A DNA stretch of 13,858 nt from CAYXXZ01 sp964469165 (lineage in GTDB: Bacteria; Pseudomonadota; Gammaproteobacteria; Pseudomonadales; Porticoccaceae): the NCBI GenBank assembly GCA_964469165.1, contig CAYXXZ010000083.1, positions 1 through 13,858 of the forward strand. The letters are read 5' to 3'. This document shows positions 7,222 through 13,858 of this stretch, in pieces. A program made the translations under genes and the position numbers. The notes under the pieces were generated by a model. It saw only the letters and a program-made list of their open reading frames with translations, did not search any database and was not told where the DNA came from. The first letter of the stretch is position 1. Each line of letters begins with the position of its first letter.

Positions 7222-9348
7222 CTAGAAGCTGTACTCCCCGCTGATACCATAGGTTCGCGGCGGTGCCGCCGTGTAGTTGTCACCCGCCGGCGGCGCGTTG
7301 GTGCTGTACACCGAGTACTCCGTGTCCGTCATGTTCTTGCCCCACAGGCTGAGCTTCACTTTCTCCGCCGGGTCCCTCCAGTTGAAGGAGAAGTTCACCA
7401 CCTCATAGGACGGCTCCTTGATGCGGTTGTCCTCGTCCCAGTAGAAACCGTCGTTGTAGTAGTAGTTCACCACCACATCGAAGCCCGCCGGCAAGACGTA
7501 GTTGAGCGCCGCGTTGAACGTCATCTCCGGTGCCCGCATCAGGTCGTTGCCGGCGAAGTTGCCGGTGGTGGCCACGTTGCCCATTCCATTGGGATTTGGC
7601 ACGTTGGTTATGCCAAAGTACTCGTCGTATTCACTGTCCAGGTACGACACCCCGGCGCTGAGGCGCAGCTTGTCCGTCACCTGGGCATCCATCTCCAGCT
7701 CCGCACCGCGAATGCTCGCCGCCGCCGCGTTGGCGGTGGTGGTGGTGCCGCTGCCGATGGTGACCAGTTGCAGGTTCTGGTAGTCGTAGTCGAACACCGC
7801 GCCGTTGAGGGTGGCACGACCCCCGAACCAGCCGCTCGACTTGAAGCCGACTTCGATGGCGTCCAGCTCTTCGGGCTGAACCGGGGCGCTGGGTGGTCCA
7901 CCGAGGTTGGCCATGTTGAAGATGCCGCCCTTGTAGCCGCGGCTCGCGGTGACGTACACCATCAGGTCATCGGTGAAGCGGTAGTTGAGGCCGGCACGGT
8001 AGGTGAGCTTTTCGAAATCCTCTTCCAGGCTGGTGTAGGGAAAGATGGCATTGCCGTTGATGGTGGTGGGGCGCTGGTCGAGGGTCAGCTCGTCCTCGTT
8101 GTAGCGCAGGCCCAGCACCAGCGAGGCTTTCTCGGTAAAGGCCCAGTCGATCTCGCCGAACACCGCCTTGCCCACGTTCTGCTGCTCGCCGCGGTTGAAG
8201 ATGGTGACGCCCGGCAGCTCGACCCGCAGGGGATCGTAGTAGGTGCTGAAGTCGGAGTAGAACAGGCCGACGATCCAGTGCAGGCTGCCGTCGCCGGTGG
8301 ACATCAGGCGCACTTCCTCGGAGAAGAAGCGGGTGTTGGTCTGGGCGTAGGAGTTGGTGTCGAAGACGCTGGTGCCGTCGTTGTCGTAGGGCGAGAAGTA
8401 TTCGTTCTCGCGGTAGGCGGTGATGCTCACCAGGTCGACATCGCTGAATGACTGCCTGAGGTGGAGGCTGACGTGGGTGTTGTCGTACTCGTTGTAGGTG
8501 ACGATCTCGTGGGCGGCCTTGTGCCAGCCGTCGGGTGTGACCTCGCCGGTGCGGGCGGTGACGCCGGGCAGCGGGGTGCGGATCATGTTGTTGCTGCTCT
8601 CGTAGTGCTCCTCGCTGAACACCAGCTTGACCTCGGTGTTGTCGGTGGGCGTGTAGAGCAGTTTGGCGCGCACGTTGTAGCGGTTTTCCGGGAGGAAGTT
8701 GACGCCCGGCACCTGGTTGTCGACGTAGGATTTGTCGGCGTCCTTGTAATTGGCGGAAATGTTGACGGCGAGGGTGTCGGTGATGCCGGTGGTGGCGTAC
8801 AGGCCGGTTTCCCAGGTGCCGTAGTTGGCGACGCCGCCGCGCAGGGTCAGTTCGGGGTCGTGGCTGGGATCGCGGGTGATGACGTGAAGCAGGCCGCCGG
8901 TGGCGTTGCGTCCGAACAGGGTACCCTGGGGCCCCTTGAGCACCTCGACCCGCTCGACGTCGGCGAAGGATGACATGTTGGCGGTGGGCGCGGGGTTGTA
9001 GACCTCGTCGATGTAGGTGGCCACGGAGGGTTCGTTGCCGGCGGTGACGGCGCTGGTACCGACGCCGCGGAGCATGACGATGGTGGTACCGGAGCCGGTG
9101 TTGATGTTGAGGCTGGGCACGACCTCGGAGAGCTGGGTGACACTCTCGATGCCCTTGCTGGCCAGCGCCTCGCCGGTGTGGGAGAGCATAGTGATGGGCA
9201 CATCCTGAATGCTCTGCTCGCGCTTGGTGGCCACCACGATGATCTCTTCGAGGGTGGCTGCGCCAGCACCCGGGGCCAGCACCGCGGCCAGCGCCAGGGT
9301 CATTGCAGAGGGACGCATGCTGTGATGTAAAGGCTTGGACGGTTTCAT
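7222..9348 (-). CDS. TonB-dependent outer-membrane receptor, 708 aa
   Basis: Active transporter in the outer membrane, energised by TonB, which imports a ligand too large or scarce for porins. A signal peptide spans about residues 1-30 (hydrophobic MTLALAAVLAPGAGA), followed by a TonB-box-like EEIIVVA (34-40). The plug domain (about 45-160) contains VPSLNI, LRGVG (93-97), and GPQGTLFGRNATGGLLHVI (139-157). The rest is a beta-barrel that ends in an aromatic residue after TYGISGEYSF, as outer-membrane barrels do. The length is normal. The start at 9348 follows AAGGGGAA by about 5 nt. Its position between the P450 and PhyH genes suggests uptake of the catabolic substrate and not iron, though ligand cannot be read from sequence. 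It shares the C-terminal APPRTYG motif with the partial receptor at the right edge. Confidence 0.95.
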   Translation of the reverse strand: MKPSKPLHHSMRPSAMTLALAAVLAPGAGAATLEEIIVVATKREQSIQDVPITMLSHTGEALASKGIESVTQLSEVVPSLNINTGSGTTIVMLRGVGTSAVTAGNEPSVATYIDEVYNPAPTANMSSFADVERVEVLKGPQGTLFGRNATGGLLHVITRDPSHDPELTLRGGVANYGTWETGLYATTGITDTLAVNISANYKDADKSYVDNQVPGVNFLPENRYNVRAKLLYTPTDNTEVKLVFSEEHYESSNNMIRTPLPGVTARTGEVTPDGWHKAAHEIVTYNEYDNTHVSLHLRQSFSDVDLVSITAYRENEYFSPYDNDGTSVFDTNSYAQTNTRFFSEEVRLMSTGDGSLHWIVGLFYSDFSTYYDPLRVELPGVTIFNRGEQQNVGKAVFGEIDWAFTEKASLVLGLRYNEDELTLDQRPTTINGNAIFPYTSLEEDFEKLTYRAGLNYRFTDDLMVYVTASRGYKGGIFNMANLGGPPSAPVQPEELDAIEVGFKSSGWFGGRATLNGAVFDYDYQNLQLVTIGSGTTTTANAAAASIRGAELEMDAQVTDKLRLSAGVSYLDSEYDEYFGITNVPNPNGMGNVATTGNFAGNDLMRAPEMTFNAALNYVLPAGFDVVVNYYYNDGFYWDEDNRIKEPSYEVVNFSFNWRDPAEKVKLSLWGKNMTDTEYSVYSTNAPPAGDNYTAAPPRTYGISGEYSF

Positions 9349-9373
9349 GATTTCCCCTTTTTTAATGTGATAT

Positions 9374-9402
9374 TTTCTAAGTTGATGTCAGTTTTCAGTA
9401 AA
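9374..9402 (-). promoter_or_regulatory. Candidate sigma-70-like promoter of the receptor gene
   Basis: On the minus strand TTTACT (9402-9397) and TAGAAA (9379-9374) are spaced by 17 nt inside an AT-rich leader that contrasts with the GC-rich genes. Both hexamers match the consensus only partly. The surrounding stretch 9349-9509 holds no gene; it also has the palindrome TTTCGAAA at 9424-9431. Confidence 0.3.
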
Positions 9403-9509
9403 AGCTCTGTTTAATGGGCATATTTTCGAAAGTATTTTCTTTTTAATAATGCAATGAAGCAGCTACACATCCAGCCGTACTGGCAGCCCCGTTAAGCCAT
9501 AGCCCGACT

Positions 9510-10388
9510 TTAAATTTGCAGGTAATCCGCAAGTTCTCCGGCTTCTGCCCGCCACACACCTGTCGATCCGAAGGGCGTCTGGGTACGAAATCCCAGGATA
9601 CGCTGAACCCGTTCGGGCAAGGTTCGGGCGATCTCCACGCCAACGGTAAGAGGGAATGCTTCAACGGGTGTCAGGAAGCTGGCTTGCAACGGCATGGCAA
9701 TGCCTCGCCGGTACTTGTCTTTTGTCGTGTTGGCGCCACCACCGTGCAGAGTTTTTCCTGTGTACAGGGCAACGTCGCCAGGGTTCATGACGGCCGGCAA
9801 GGTGTCGAGCGTCTCTCTGCTTTTATCATCCTGCCAGAGGGTAAATCCACCGTCTCCACCGGCCTTGTGGGTGCCTGGCGCGATCCGTGTTGCGCCATTT
9901 TCCTCGGTGAATTCACTTAGCGCCACAAAAAAATTGAATAAGGTCTCAGGCCCATCCGGCCCCAGTTGCATGATGGCCGGGTTGCTTTGGATGTCTCGGT
10001 GTAATGGTTGTGCGGCGCTTCCCGGGCCGATTTCAATGACCTGTGCATGTGCCAACCAATAGGTTCCAACCTCACTGAAAACCTTGCTGGCCACATTGTG
10101 CAGCACGTCAAGATTTAAAACCTCTTCCCGGTAGGTTTTGCTACGACGCGGGACAAGTTCTACCCGTTTGGTATTCGCACCGTAGAAGTCTTTAATCTTG
10201 TTTCCGAGCGGTCCCCCTGGATTTGCCTTCTGCATGTACGGCTCAATTTCTTCGTTCACTGCCCGTACCTGGTCCTGTGTCAGGACATTTCGCAGGATCA
10301 CTGCGCCATCATTGAGGTAGGCATCAACGATCTCGTCTACATTCTCTGTGCTATCGAGATAGCGAATCCGAGTTGCTGCTCTGCTCAT
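9510..10388 (-). CDS. PhyH-family 2-oxoglutarate/Fe(II) dioxygenase, 292 aa
   Basis: Members of the phytanoyl-CoA dioxygenase family hydroxylate or otherwise oxidise small substrates using Fe(II), O2 and 2-oxoglutarate. The iron triad is visible: H130-R-D132 in PLHRDIQSNP, and H215 in KTLHGGGANTT. R227/R228 (KYRRGIAM) are placed to bind 2-oxoglutarate. NPGDVALYTGKTLHGGG (202-218) is typical of the family. The DGAVILRNVL segment (27-36) matches the usual start of the fold, and the length is normal. No export signal is visible. The ATG at 10388 follows GGAGAAG (10401-10395) by 6 nt, and this SD lies inside the last codons of the preceding short ORF, which ends 3 nt before the ATG. Base composition is lower in GC than the P450 operon. 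The substrate is unknown, so alternative roles in secondary metabolism cannot be excluded. Confidence 0.9.
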   Translation of the reverse strand: MSRAATRIRYLDSTENVDEIVDAYLNDGAVILRNVLTQDQVRAVNEEIEPYMQKANPGGPLGNKIKDFYGANTKRVELVPRRSKTYREEVLNLDVLHNVASKVFSEVGTYWLAHAQVIEIGPGSAAQPLHRDIQSNPAIMQLGPDGPETLFNFFVALSEFTEENGATRIAPGTHKAGGDGGFTLWQDDKSRETLDTLPAVMNPGDVALYTGKTLHGGGANTTKDKYRRGIAMPLQASFLTPVEAFPLTVGVEIARTLPERVQRILGFRTQTPFGSTGVWRAEAGELADYLQI

Positions 10389-10391
10389 AAA

Positions 10392-10625
10392 TCACTTCTC
10401 CACTGCTGTTATTGTGGAATTTCCCGGCGCAGCCGGATCCAGCATGCGCAGCCGACACCCCTTGAACCAGGCCATGTTCGCGCGCCTTCGCCGAGTTTGC
10501 TGCATCCAACTTGCCGGGGCGAGGGCATGAAGTGCTGCGTCCGCCCCCGGCGCCACCACCGACGCTAGTGCCACAGTGAGAGTGGCGCGTTGAAGCTTGC
10601 TGCAGAGATGATTGGAACGGCTCAT
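10392..10625 (-). pseudogene. Short ORF (77 aa) resembling an orphan TBDR signal peptide; remnant or leader peptide
   Basis: The first 31 residues form a signal peptide: basic start, then ATLTVALASVVAPGADA. This closely resembles the signal of the nearby receptor (MTLALAAVLAPGAGAA), with LA-x-V-x-APGA-x-A shared. The remaining 46 residues, including WMQQTRRRR and FKGCRLRMLDPAAPG, match nothing I recognise and contain no TonB box or plug. It starts with a weak GGGAAC SD, ends with TGA at 10394-10392, and its last codons carry the SD of the PhyH gene, so translational coupling is likely if it is translated. The simplest reading is the 5' end of a receptor gene whose body was deleted and fused to this junction. 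A short exported peptide or a regulatory leader ORF is the alternative. Confidence 0.5.
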
Positions 10626-10726
10626 GGGTTCCCGTTTACCCTGTTCGTAATTTGTTAATGACGTTTATTCATAAAGGAATGCTACGCGCTCTCTGATCGA
10701 GGCTCGTTAGCGTAGACAGTCATTGA

Positions 10727-10745
10727 GTTGGCAAAAATTGCCAAC
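10727..10745. promoter_or_regulatory. 19-bp palindrome in the divergent regulatory region, candidate operator
   Basis: GTTGGCAAAAATTGCCAAC has perfect 8-bp arms around AAA. It lies 109 nt before the AraC-type gene and 101 nt before the PhyH-side ORF, nearly central in the 229-nt divergent intergenic region 10626-10854. A symmetrical dyad is more typical of dimeric repressors than of AraC proteins, which often bind direct repeats, so the binding protein is uncertain. Confidence 0.5.
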
Positions 10746-10805
10746 AATGGGCGGAGTATTGAAATTGCTGTATAGTTGATCATTCGGCGGGGCCATCCGT
10801 ACCCA

Positions 10806-10822
10806 TGCCAGGGTTTCTGGCA
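10806..10822. repeat. Short inverted repeat upstream of the AraC-type gene
   Basis: TGCCAG and CTGGCA flank GGTTT, giving a 6-bp stem 33 nt before the AraC start. It could be an operator half of the 10727 dyad region (both contain TTGCCA/TGCCA-like cores) or a hairpin in the 5' leader of the regulator mRNA. Confidence 0.3.
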
Positions 10823-10854
10823 GTGACGGACTTGCCACATGAAATGTACCCACT

Positions 10855-11901
10855 ATGTATGCCAAACAATTCATAAGTATTCGTCCGGCGAAGTTGCTCT
10901 TTTACCTGAGGGCGATGCAAACGTTTGGCTATCACGAAAAGCAGGTTCTTGAGGGGACGGGACTGTCACGTTCGCAGTTGGAAGATGACTATTTTCTGGT
11001 CGATACCCTTGATTACATCAAGGTGATATTGAACATGATCGATCTCACCGGCTGGCATGACCTGGCCTTCAGGCTTGGAGAAATGCTGGAACCCGGCGAT
11101 CTGGGTGTGCTGGGAGCCGCTTTCTCTGCAGCGGAAAATGCCTATGAGGCCACGAATATCTGGCAGAAGTACAACTGGCTTTTTTTCGGCAATCTGTTTT
11201 CCATGAAACTGGAAAGGCACGCCAATATCATCAAATTCAAGGCTGAGCCGCGAATCGATATATTTCCGGAGCTGTTGCAATATTTCGTCGAAGAGAAGAT
11301 CAATATCGACAACGCGTTGTTCGCGCGATTCAACAACTTCCACAACAAGAGGCTCTACTACAGGTTGACCTATCCACGGCCGGATCATGCCCACAGATAT
11401 GAAGAATTGATGGGTATCAAACCGACGTTTTCGTGCGACGAAATCGCTGTCGGAGTGGAATATAGCCGGGAGTATTTCGAAATGCCGTTTCCCGGCAGAA
11501 ACAGCGAGTTGCTCGCTCTGTGTATCAGCCACCTGGATCAGATGTCCACTATCGCACAGGAAAAATCGACGCTGACTGCAAAAACCATGTTTCTGGTCCG
11601 CGAAAATCTGCCAACTGTGCTGACCGTCGATGAGCTGTCGAAATACATGGGCATGAGCTACCGAACCTTGAATAGGAGGCTTGAAAGCGAAAATGCCAGC
11701 TACAATAAAATCGTGGCTTCGGTTCGGGAAAATATGGCCAAGAACTACCTGATTTCGACTGATATGCCGGTCAGTCTCATTGCCGACATGCTTGGCTTCG
11801 AAGACAGCAGCAGCCTGTGTCGCGCTTTCAAGGAATGGACCGGCATGACCACCACTGAATATAAAGCCTCGCACAGTTTTAGAATAAGAGGAAAATGCTG
11901 A
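10855..11901 (+). CDS. AraC-family transcriptional regulator with arabinose-binding-like N-terminal domain, 348 aa
   Basis: The C-terminus carries two helix-turn-helix units: LTVDELSKYMGMSYRTLNRR (256-275) and MPVSLIADMLGFEDSSSLCR (304-323), followed by AFKEWTGMTTTEY, the signature of AraC DNA-binding domains. The N-terminal about 210 residues match the layout of the PF12625-type ligand domain seen in OruR/ArgR-like regulators, with a GEMLEPGDLGVLGAAFSAA segment (75-93). No clear SD precedes the ATG, and no better in-frame start was found, so the start is less certain than for other genes. GC is visibly lower (about 45% in a sampled line against about 67% in the P450 gene), which suggests separate origin. 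It is divergent from the PhyH gene and convergent with the SDR, so it is a plausible activator of these operons. Confidence 0.93.
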   Translation: MYAKQFISIRPAKLLFYLRAMQTFGYHEKQVLEGTGLSRSQLEDDYFLVDTLDYIKVILNMIDLTGWHDLAFRLGEMLEPGDLGVLGAAFSAAENAYEATNIWQKYNWLFFGNLFSMKLERHANIIKFKAEPRIDIFPELLQYFVEEKINIDNALFARFNNFHNKRLYYRLTYPRPDHAHRYEELMGIKPTFSCDEIAVGVEYSREYFEMPFPGRNSELLALCISHLDQMSTIAQEKSTLTAKTMFLVRENLPTVLTVDELSKYMGMSYRTLNRRLESENASYNKIVASVRENMAKNYLISTDMPVSLIADMLGFEDSSSLCRAFKEWTGMTTTEYKASHSFRIRGKC

Positions 11902-11914
11902 ACCCGCTTTAAGG

Positions 11915-11981
11915 GAGATGTCGAACGAGAGATGGGAGATGGTCCGTGCCTTTTCATCTCTCATCTCCCATCCGACATCTC
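11915..11981. repeat. Inverted repeat between convergent genes, possible bidirectional terminator
   Basis: GAGATGTCG (11915-11923) plus GATGGGAGATG (11931-11941) pair with the contiguous CATCTCCCATCCGACATCTC (11962-11981). The left arm carries a 7-nt bulge (AACGAGA). It occupies most of the 96 nt between the AraC stop (11901) and the SDR stop (11998). Flanking T-runs are weak on both strands, so termination is plausible but not shown; the GAGAGATG/GGGAGATG units also look like a dispersed repeat. Confidence 0.6.
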
Positions 11982-11997
11982 TCGTTTCAATGATGCT

Positions 11998-12780
11998 CTA
12001 GAACACCGTATAACCTCCGTCGATGACGAACGTATCACCGGTGTGGTAGCTGGAGGCATCGCTGGCAAGGTAGACGGCAATGCCGCCGAACTCCGCGGGC
12101 TCGCCAAGGCGCTTCATGGGCACGCGGCTGATGACCTGGTTGCGGAATTTGTCGTAGGCCTGCAGATCCTTGGTCATATCGGTGTTGATCCAGCCCGGCA
12201 GAATGGCATTGGCCCGGACGCCGTGGTTGGCGAACTCCACGGCGACACCGCGCATCAGCGACAGAACCGCAGCCTTGGTGGCGCCGTAGTGTTCGCATTT
12301 GCCGGGGCCGTGAATGGCGCCGATGCTGGAGGTGACGACCAGCGAACCGCCAGGGTCACCGTCCTTGGCCCTTGCCACCATGTGCTTGAGAATTTCCCGA
12401 AAAGTGAAAAATACACCGTCGATGTTGATGGCGAGCATGCGCCGGTATTTCTCTGTCGACAATTCAAGAAACGAAGGCACCATTTCCGATATTCCCGCGT
12501 TGGCAAACACGCTGTCGACGCGACCCATGGTTGCAAGAAGTTCGGCGATGGCGGCGGTGACGGCGCTTTCATCGCTGACGTCGACAGCCTGCGCCATAAC
12601 GCGCACGCCATAATCCTTGAGGCTGTCTTGGGCGTGGGCATTTTTCTCCGGGTTGCTGCCCCAGATGGCAATGTCGGCGCCTGCCGCGGCAAGTGCCTGG
12701 GCGATGCCCAGGCCGATACCACTATTGCCGCCGGTTACCAGGGCGACCTTGCCGGTCAGGTCGAAAGGATTTTTACGCAT
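11998..12780 (-). CDS. Short-chain dehydrogenase/reductase (SDR), 260 aa
   Basis: A second classical SDR, distinct from the one in the P450 operon. The cofactor motif TGGNSGIG lies at 16-23, NAG at 94-96, and the catalytic residues are N119 (INIDG), S152 (TSSIGA), Y165 and K169 (HYGATK). The C-terminal part contains ILPGWINTDM (193-202) and ends VIDGGYTVF, and the length is typical. I chose the start at 12780 (MRKNPFDLTGKVALVTGG), which has a GAGA SD about 8 nt upstream; the in-frame ATG at 12819 lies inside the preceding hydratase gene and has no SD. It starts 23 nt after that gene, so the two are probably one transcript. It may oxidise the 3-hydroxyacyl product of the hydratase or an alcohol on the substrate; sequence alone does not decide. 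Confidence 0.93.
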   Translation of the reverse strand: MRKNPFDLTGKVALVTGGNSGIGLGIAQALAAAGADIAIWGSNPEKNAHAQDSLKDYGVRVMAQAVDVSDESAVTAAIAELLATMGRVDSVFANAGISEMVPSFLELSTEKYRRMLAINIDGVFFTFREILKHMVARAKDGDPGGSLVVTSSIGAIHGPGKCEHYGATKAAVLSLMRGVAVEFANHGVRANAILPGWINTDMTKDLQAYDKFRNQVISRVPMKRLGEPAEFGGIAVYLASDASSYHTGDTFVIDGGYTVF

Positions 12781-12803
12781 GATTAATCTCGTAGTTGGTT
12801 GCT

Positions 12804-13583
12804 TTATCTGCCTTGCCATACAGGTTGACGTTTTTCAGAGAACGCGCGCATGCCTTCCATGAAGTCCTCGCTTTCCATGATGAATGCCCCTTCGCCACCA
12901 TTTTTCAGCGTGTTGAGCTGGGCTTCGTACTCCTGGGGCTCGTAGAACGTATTTTCGGTGACGCGCTTGCTGACCTCGATCGCAAGCGGAGCGCCGAGCA
13001 CAATTTCTTCTGCCCAGACGCGGGCGACTTCCAGCGACTTGCCTTGTGGGGCGATTTCATTGACCAGTCCGTGACGCAGAGCGTCTGCTGCGCTCAGGCG
13101 TCGCGCGCTGAGGAGAAGTCCCATCGCGATGTTGTATGGAATTTTCCGCGCCAGGCGGGGGATTCCTCCACCCAGAGCGGCGACTCCGACGCGTACTTCG
13201 GGCAAGCCGAACTGAGCATTTTCCGCCGCGATAATGATGTCACAGCATAGGGCAACCTCAAACCCTCCCCCCAGGGCCAGGCCATTGACTGCCGCGATGA
13301 CCGGCTTTTTTAGGCGACGATCCGATAATCCCGCGTAGCCCGAGGGTGGCAGTTCGATAGGCGCACCTGACGCATAATACTTGAGATCACTGCCGGCGCT
13401 GAAGGCGCGATCCTCCGCGCCGGTGATGATGGCCACACGCAAGGTGGGGTCATTGTCGAACTCCGTCCATAAACGGTCCAGTGCGAAATGGCTTTCCTTG
13501 TCGAAGGTATTCATCGCCTCTGGCCGGTTCAGGATGATTTCCATGATACCGTTGTTGCGGCTTATGATTAATTTATCGCACAT
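12804..13583 (-). CDS. Enoyl-CoA hydratase/isomerase (crotonase) family protein, 259 aa
   Basis: Crotonase-fold enzymes act on acyl-CoA thioesters, commonly hydrating a trans-2-enoyl-CoA. The oxyanion-hole segments are FSAGSDLK (61-68) and NGLALGGGFEV (100-110). Both acidic residues of true hydratases appear to be present: E109 (GGGFE) and E129 (LPEVRVG), 20 residues apart as in crotonase. The usual GAGGTQR after PE is replaced by AALGGGIPRL, a pattern I associate with CaiD-like or related subfamilies, so the exact reaction (hydratase, isomerase or dehydratase) is open. The start at 13583 follows a strong AGGGAGG by 9 nt; the in-frame ATG at 13607 would place this SD inside the coding region and overlap the receptor stop. 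It follows the receptor by 20 nt. Confidence 0.92.
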   Translation of the reverse strand: MCDKLIISRNNGIMEIILNRPEAMNTFDKESHFALDRLWTEFDNDPTLRVAIITGAEDRAFSAGSDLKYYASGAPIELPPSGYAGLSDRRLKKPVIAAVNGLALGGGFEVALCCDIIIAAENAQFGLPEVRVGVAALGGGIPRLARKIPYNIAMGLLLSARRLSAADALRHGLVNEIAPQGKSLEVARVWAEEIVLGAPLAIEVSKRVTENTFYEPQEYEAQLNTLKNGGEGAFIMESEDFMEGMRAFSEKRQPVWQGR

Positions 13584-13592
13584 GTTCACTTG

Positions 13593-13599
13593 CCTCCCT
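13593..13599 (-). promoter_or_regulatory. Strong ribosome binding site of the hydratase gene
   Basis: AGGGAGG on the minus strand lies 9 nt before the ATG at 13583 and decides between this start and the ATG at 13607. Confidence 0.7.
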
Positions 13600-13603
13600 G
13601 CCA

Positions 13604-13858
13604 TCAATAAAAGTGTGCGTTGAAGGTCACGCCATAGGTGCGCGGTGGCGCAGGGGAATATTTGGTGCCCGCCGTGGCGCTCTGGGTGATGTAGCTGTAG
13701 TACTCCTCATCGGTAAGGTTGTTGACCCAGAACATCAGGCCGTAGCGCTCGTCCGGCGAGTTGAATTTCAATGACGCGTTGAGGATGTCGGTTTTTGGTT
13801 GTTTGACACCGGGGTTGTTGTCGGTTTCGAAATAATAGTTGTCCTTGTGAGTCCATGA
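13604..13858 (-). CDS. TonB-dependent receptor, C-terminal 84 residues, 5' part beyond the window
   Basis: Reading from the right edge to TGA at 13606-13604 gives an uninterrupted 84-residue frame. It has barrel-type strands (TDILNASLKFNS), the WVNNLTDEEYY motif and APPRTYGVTFNAHFY at the end. NNLTDxEYY followed by PPRTYG and a terminal aromatic residue is the standard C-terminus of TonB-dependent receptors. The complete receptor at 7222-9348 has the matching NMTDTEYSVY and APPRTYG. The hydratase starts 20 nt after the stop, so this receptor probably heads the receptor-hydratase-SDR operon and imports a related substrate. Confidence 0.9.
   Translation of the reverse strand, partial: SWTHKDNYYFETDNNPGVKQPKTDILNASLKFNSPDERYGLMFWVNNLTDEEYYSYITQSATAGTKYSPAPPRTYGVTFNAHFY

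Noticed and set aside
13584..13607. Upstream ATG start for the hydratase
   Set aside because: The AGGGAGG ribosome site would fall inside the coding region; the ATG at 13583 is correctly spaced from it.
1..13858. CRISPR arrays, tRNA or rRNA genes, integrases, transposase genes
   Set aside because: None seen on either strand: no regularly spaced direct repeats, no cloverleaf or rRNA-like segments, and no recombinase-type proteins.

Overview
The window looks like an accessory catabolic region of a GC-rich Gram-negative bacterium. TonB-dependent outer-membrane receptors (TBDRs), short-chain dehydrogenases (SDRs), paired acyl-CoA dehydrogenases (ACADs), a cytochrome P450 and an AraC-type regulator are the usual content of hydrophobic-compound (aromatic, terpenoid or steroid-like) degradation loci in marine or soil Gammaproteobacteria such as Halieaceae or Spongiibacteraceae. 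The dispersed TTGGGCT...AGCCCAA repeat also points to Gammaproteobacteria. The lineage is inferred from gene types; nothing in the window proves it.

Layout, right to left, because nearly everything is on the minus strand. (1) 13858-11998: the C-terminal end of a TBDR, an enoyl-CoA hydratase/isomerase-family protein and an SDR, with gaps of 20 and 23 nt, so probably one operon. (2) 10855-11901: an AraC-family regulator, the only gene on the plus strand, clearly more AT-rich than the flanking operons. (3) 10626-10854: a divergent regulatory region with a 19-bp palindrome at its centre. (4) 10625-9510: a short ORF that looks like an orphan TBDR signal peptide, followed after 3 nt by a PhyH-family dioxygenase. 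(5) 9348-7222: a complete TBDR behind an AT-rich leader. (6) 7017-1: a tight operon of CYP199-like P450, SDR, small ACAD-like subunit, ACAD, PAPS-type sulfotransferase and a DUF1214 protein that runs off the left edge. A perfect 30-bp inverted repeat sits between the two ACAD genes. The sulfotransferase is broken by a run of exactly 100 N, which is an assembly gap and not a mutation.

How the genes may work together (inference): a TBDR imports a bulky or hydrophobic substrate. P450 and/or PhyH oxygenate it, the SDRs oxidise alcohols or reduce ketones, and the ACAD pair plus the hydratase carry out beta-oxidation-like steps on CoA esters. The AraC regulator probably senses the substrate or an intermediate. 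The unusual part is a sulfotransferase and a DUF1214 protein at the end of a catabolic operon, which suggests a sulfonated intermediate or an unrecognised transferase step. No P450 redox partner, CoA ligase, ring-cleaving enzyme, integrase, tRNA, rRNA or CRISPR array was seen.
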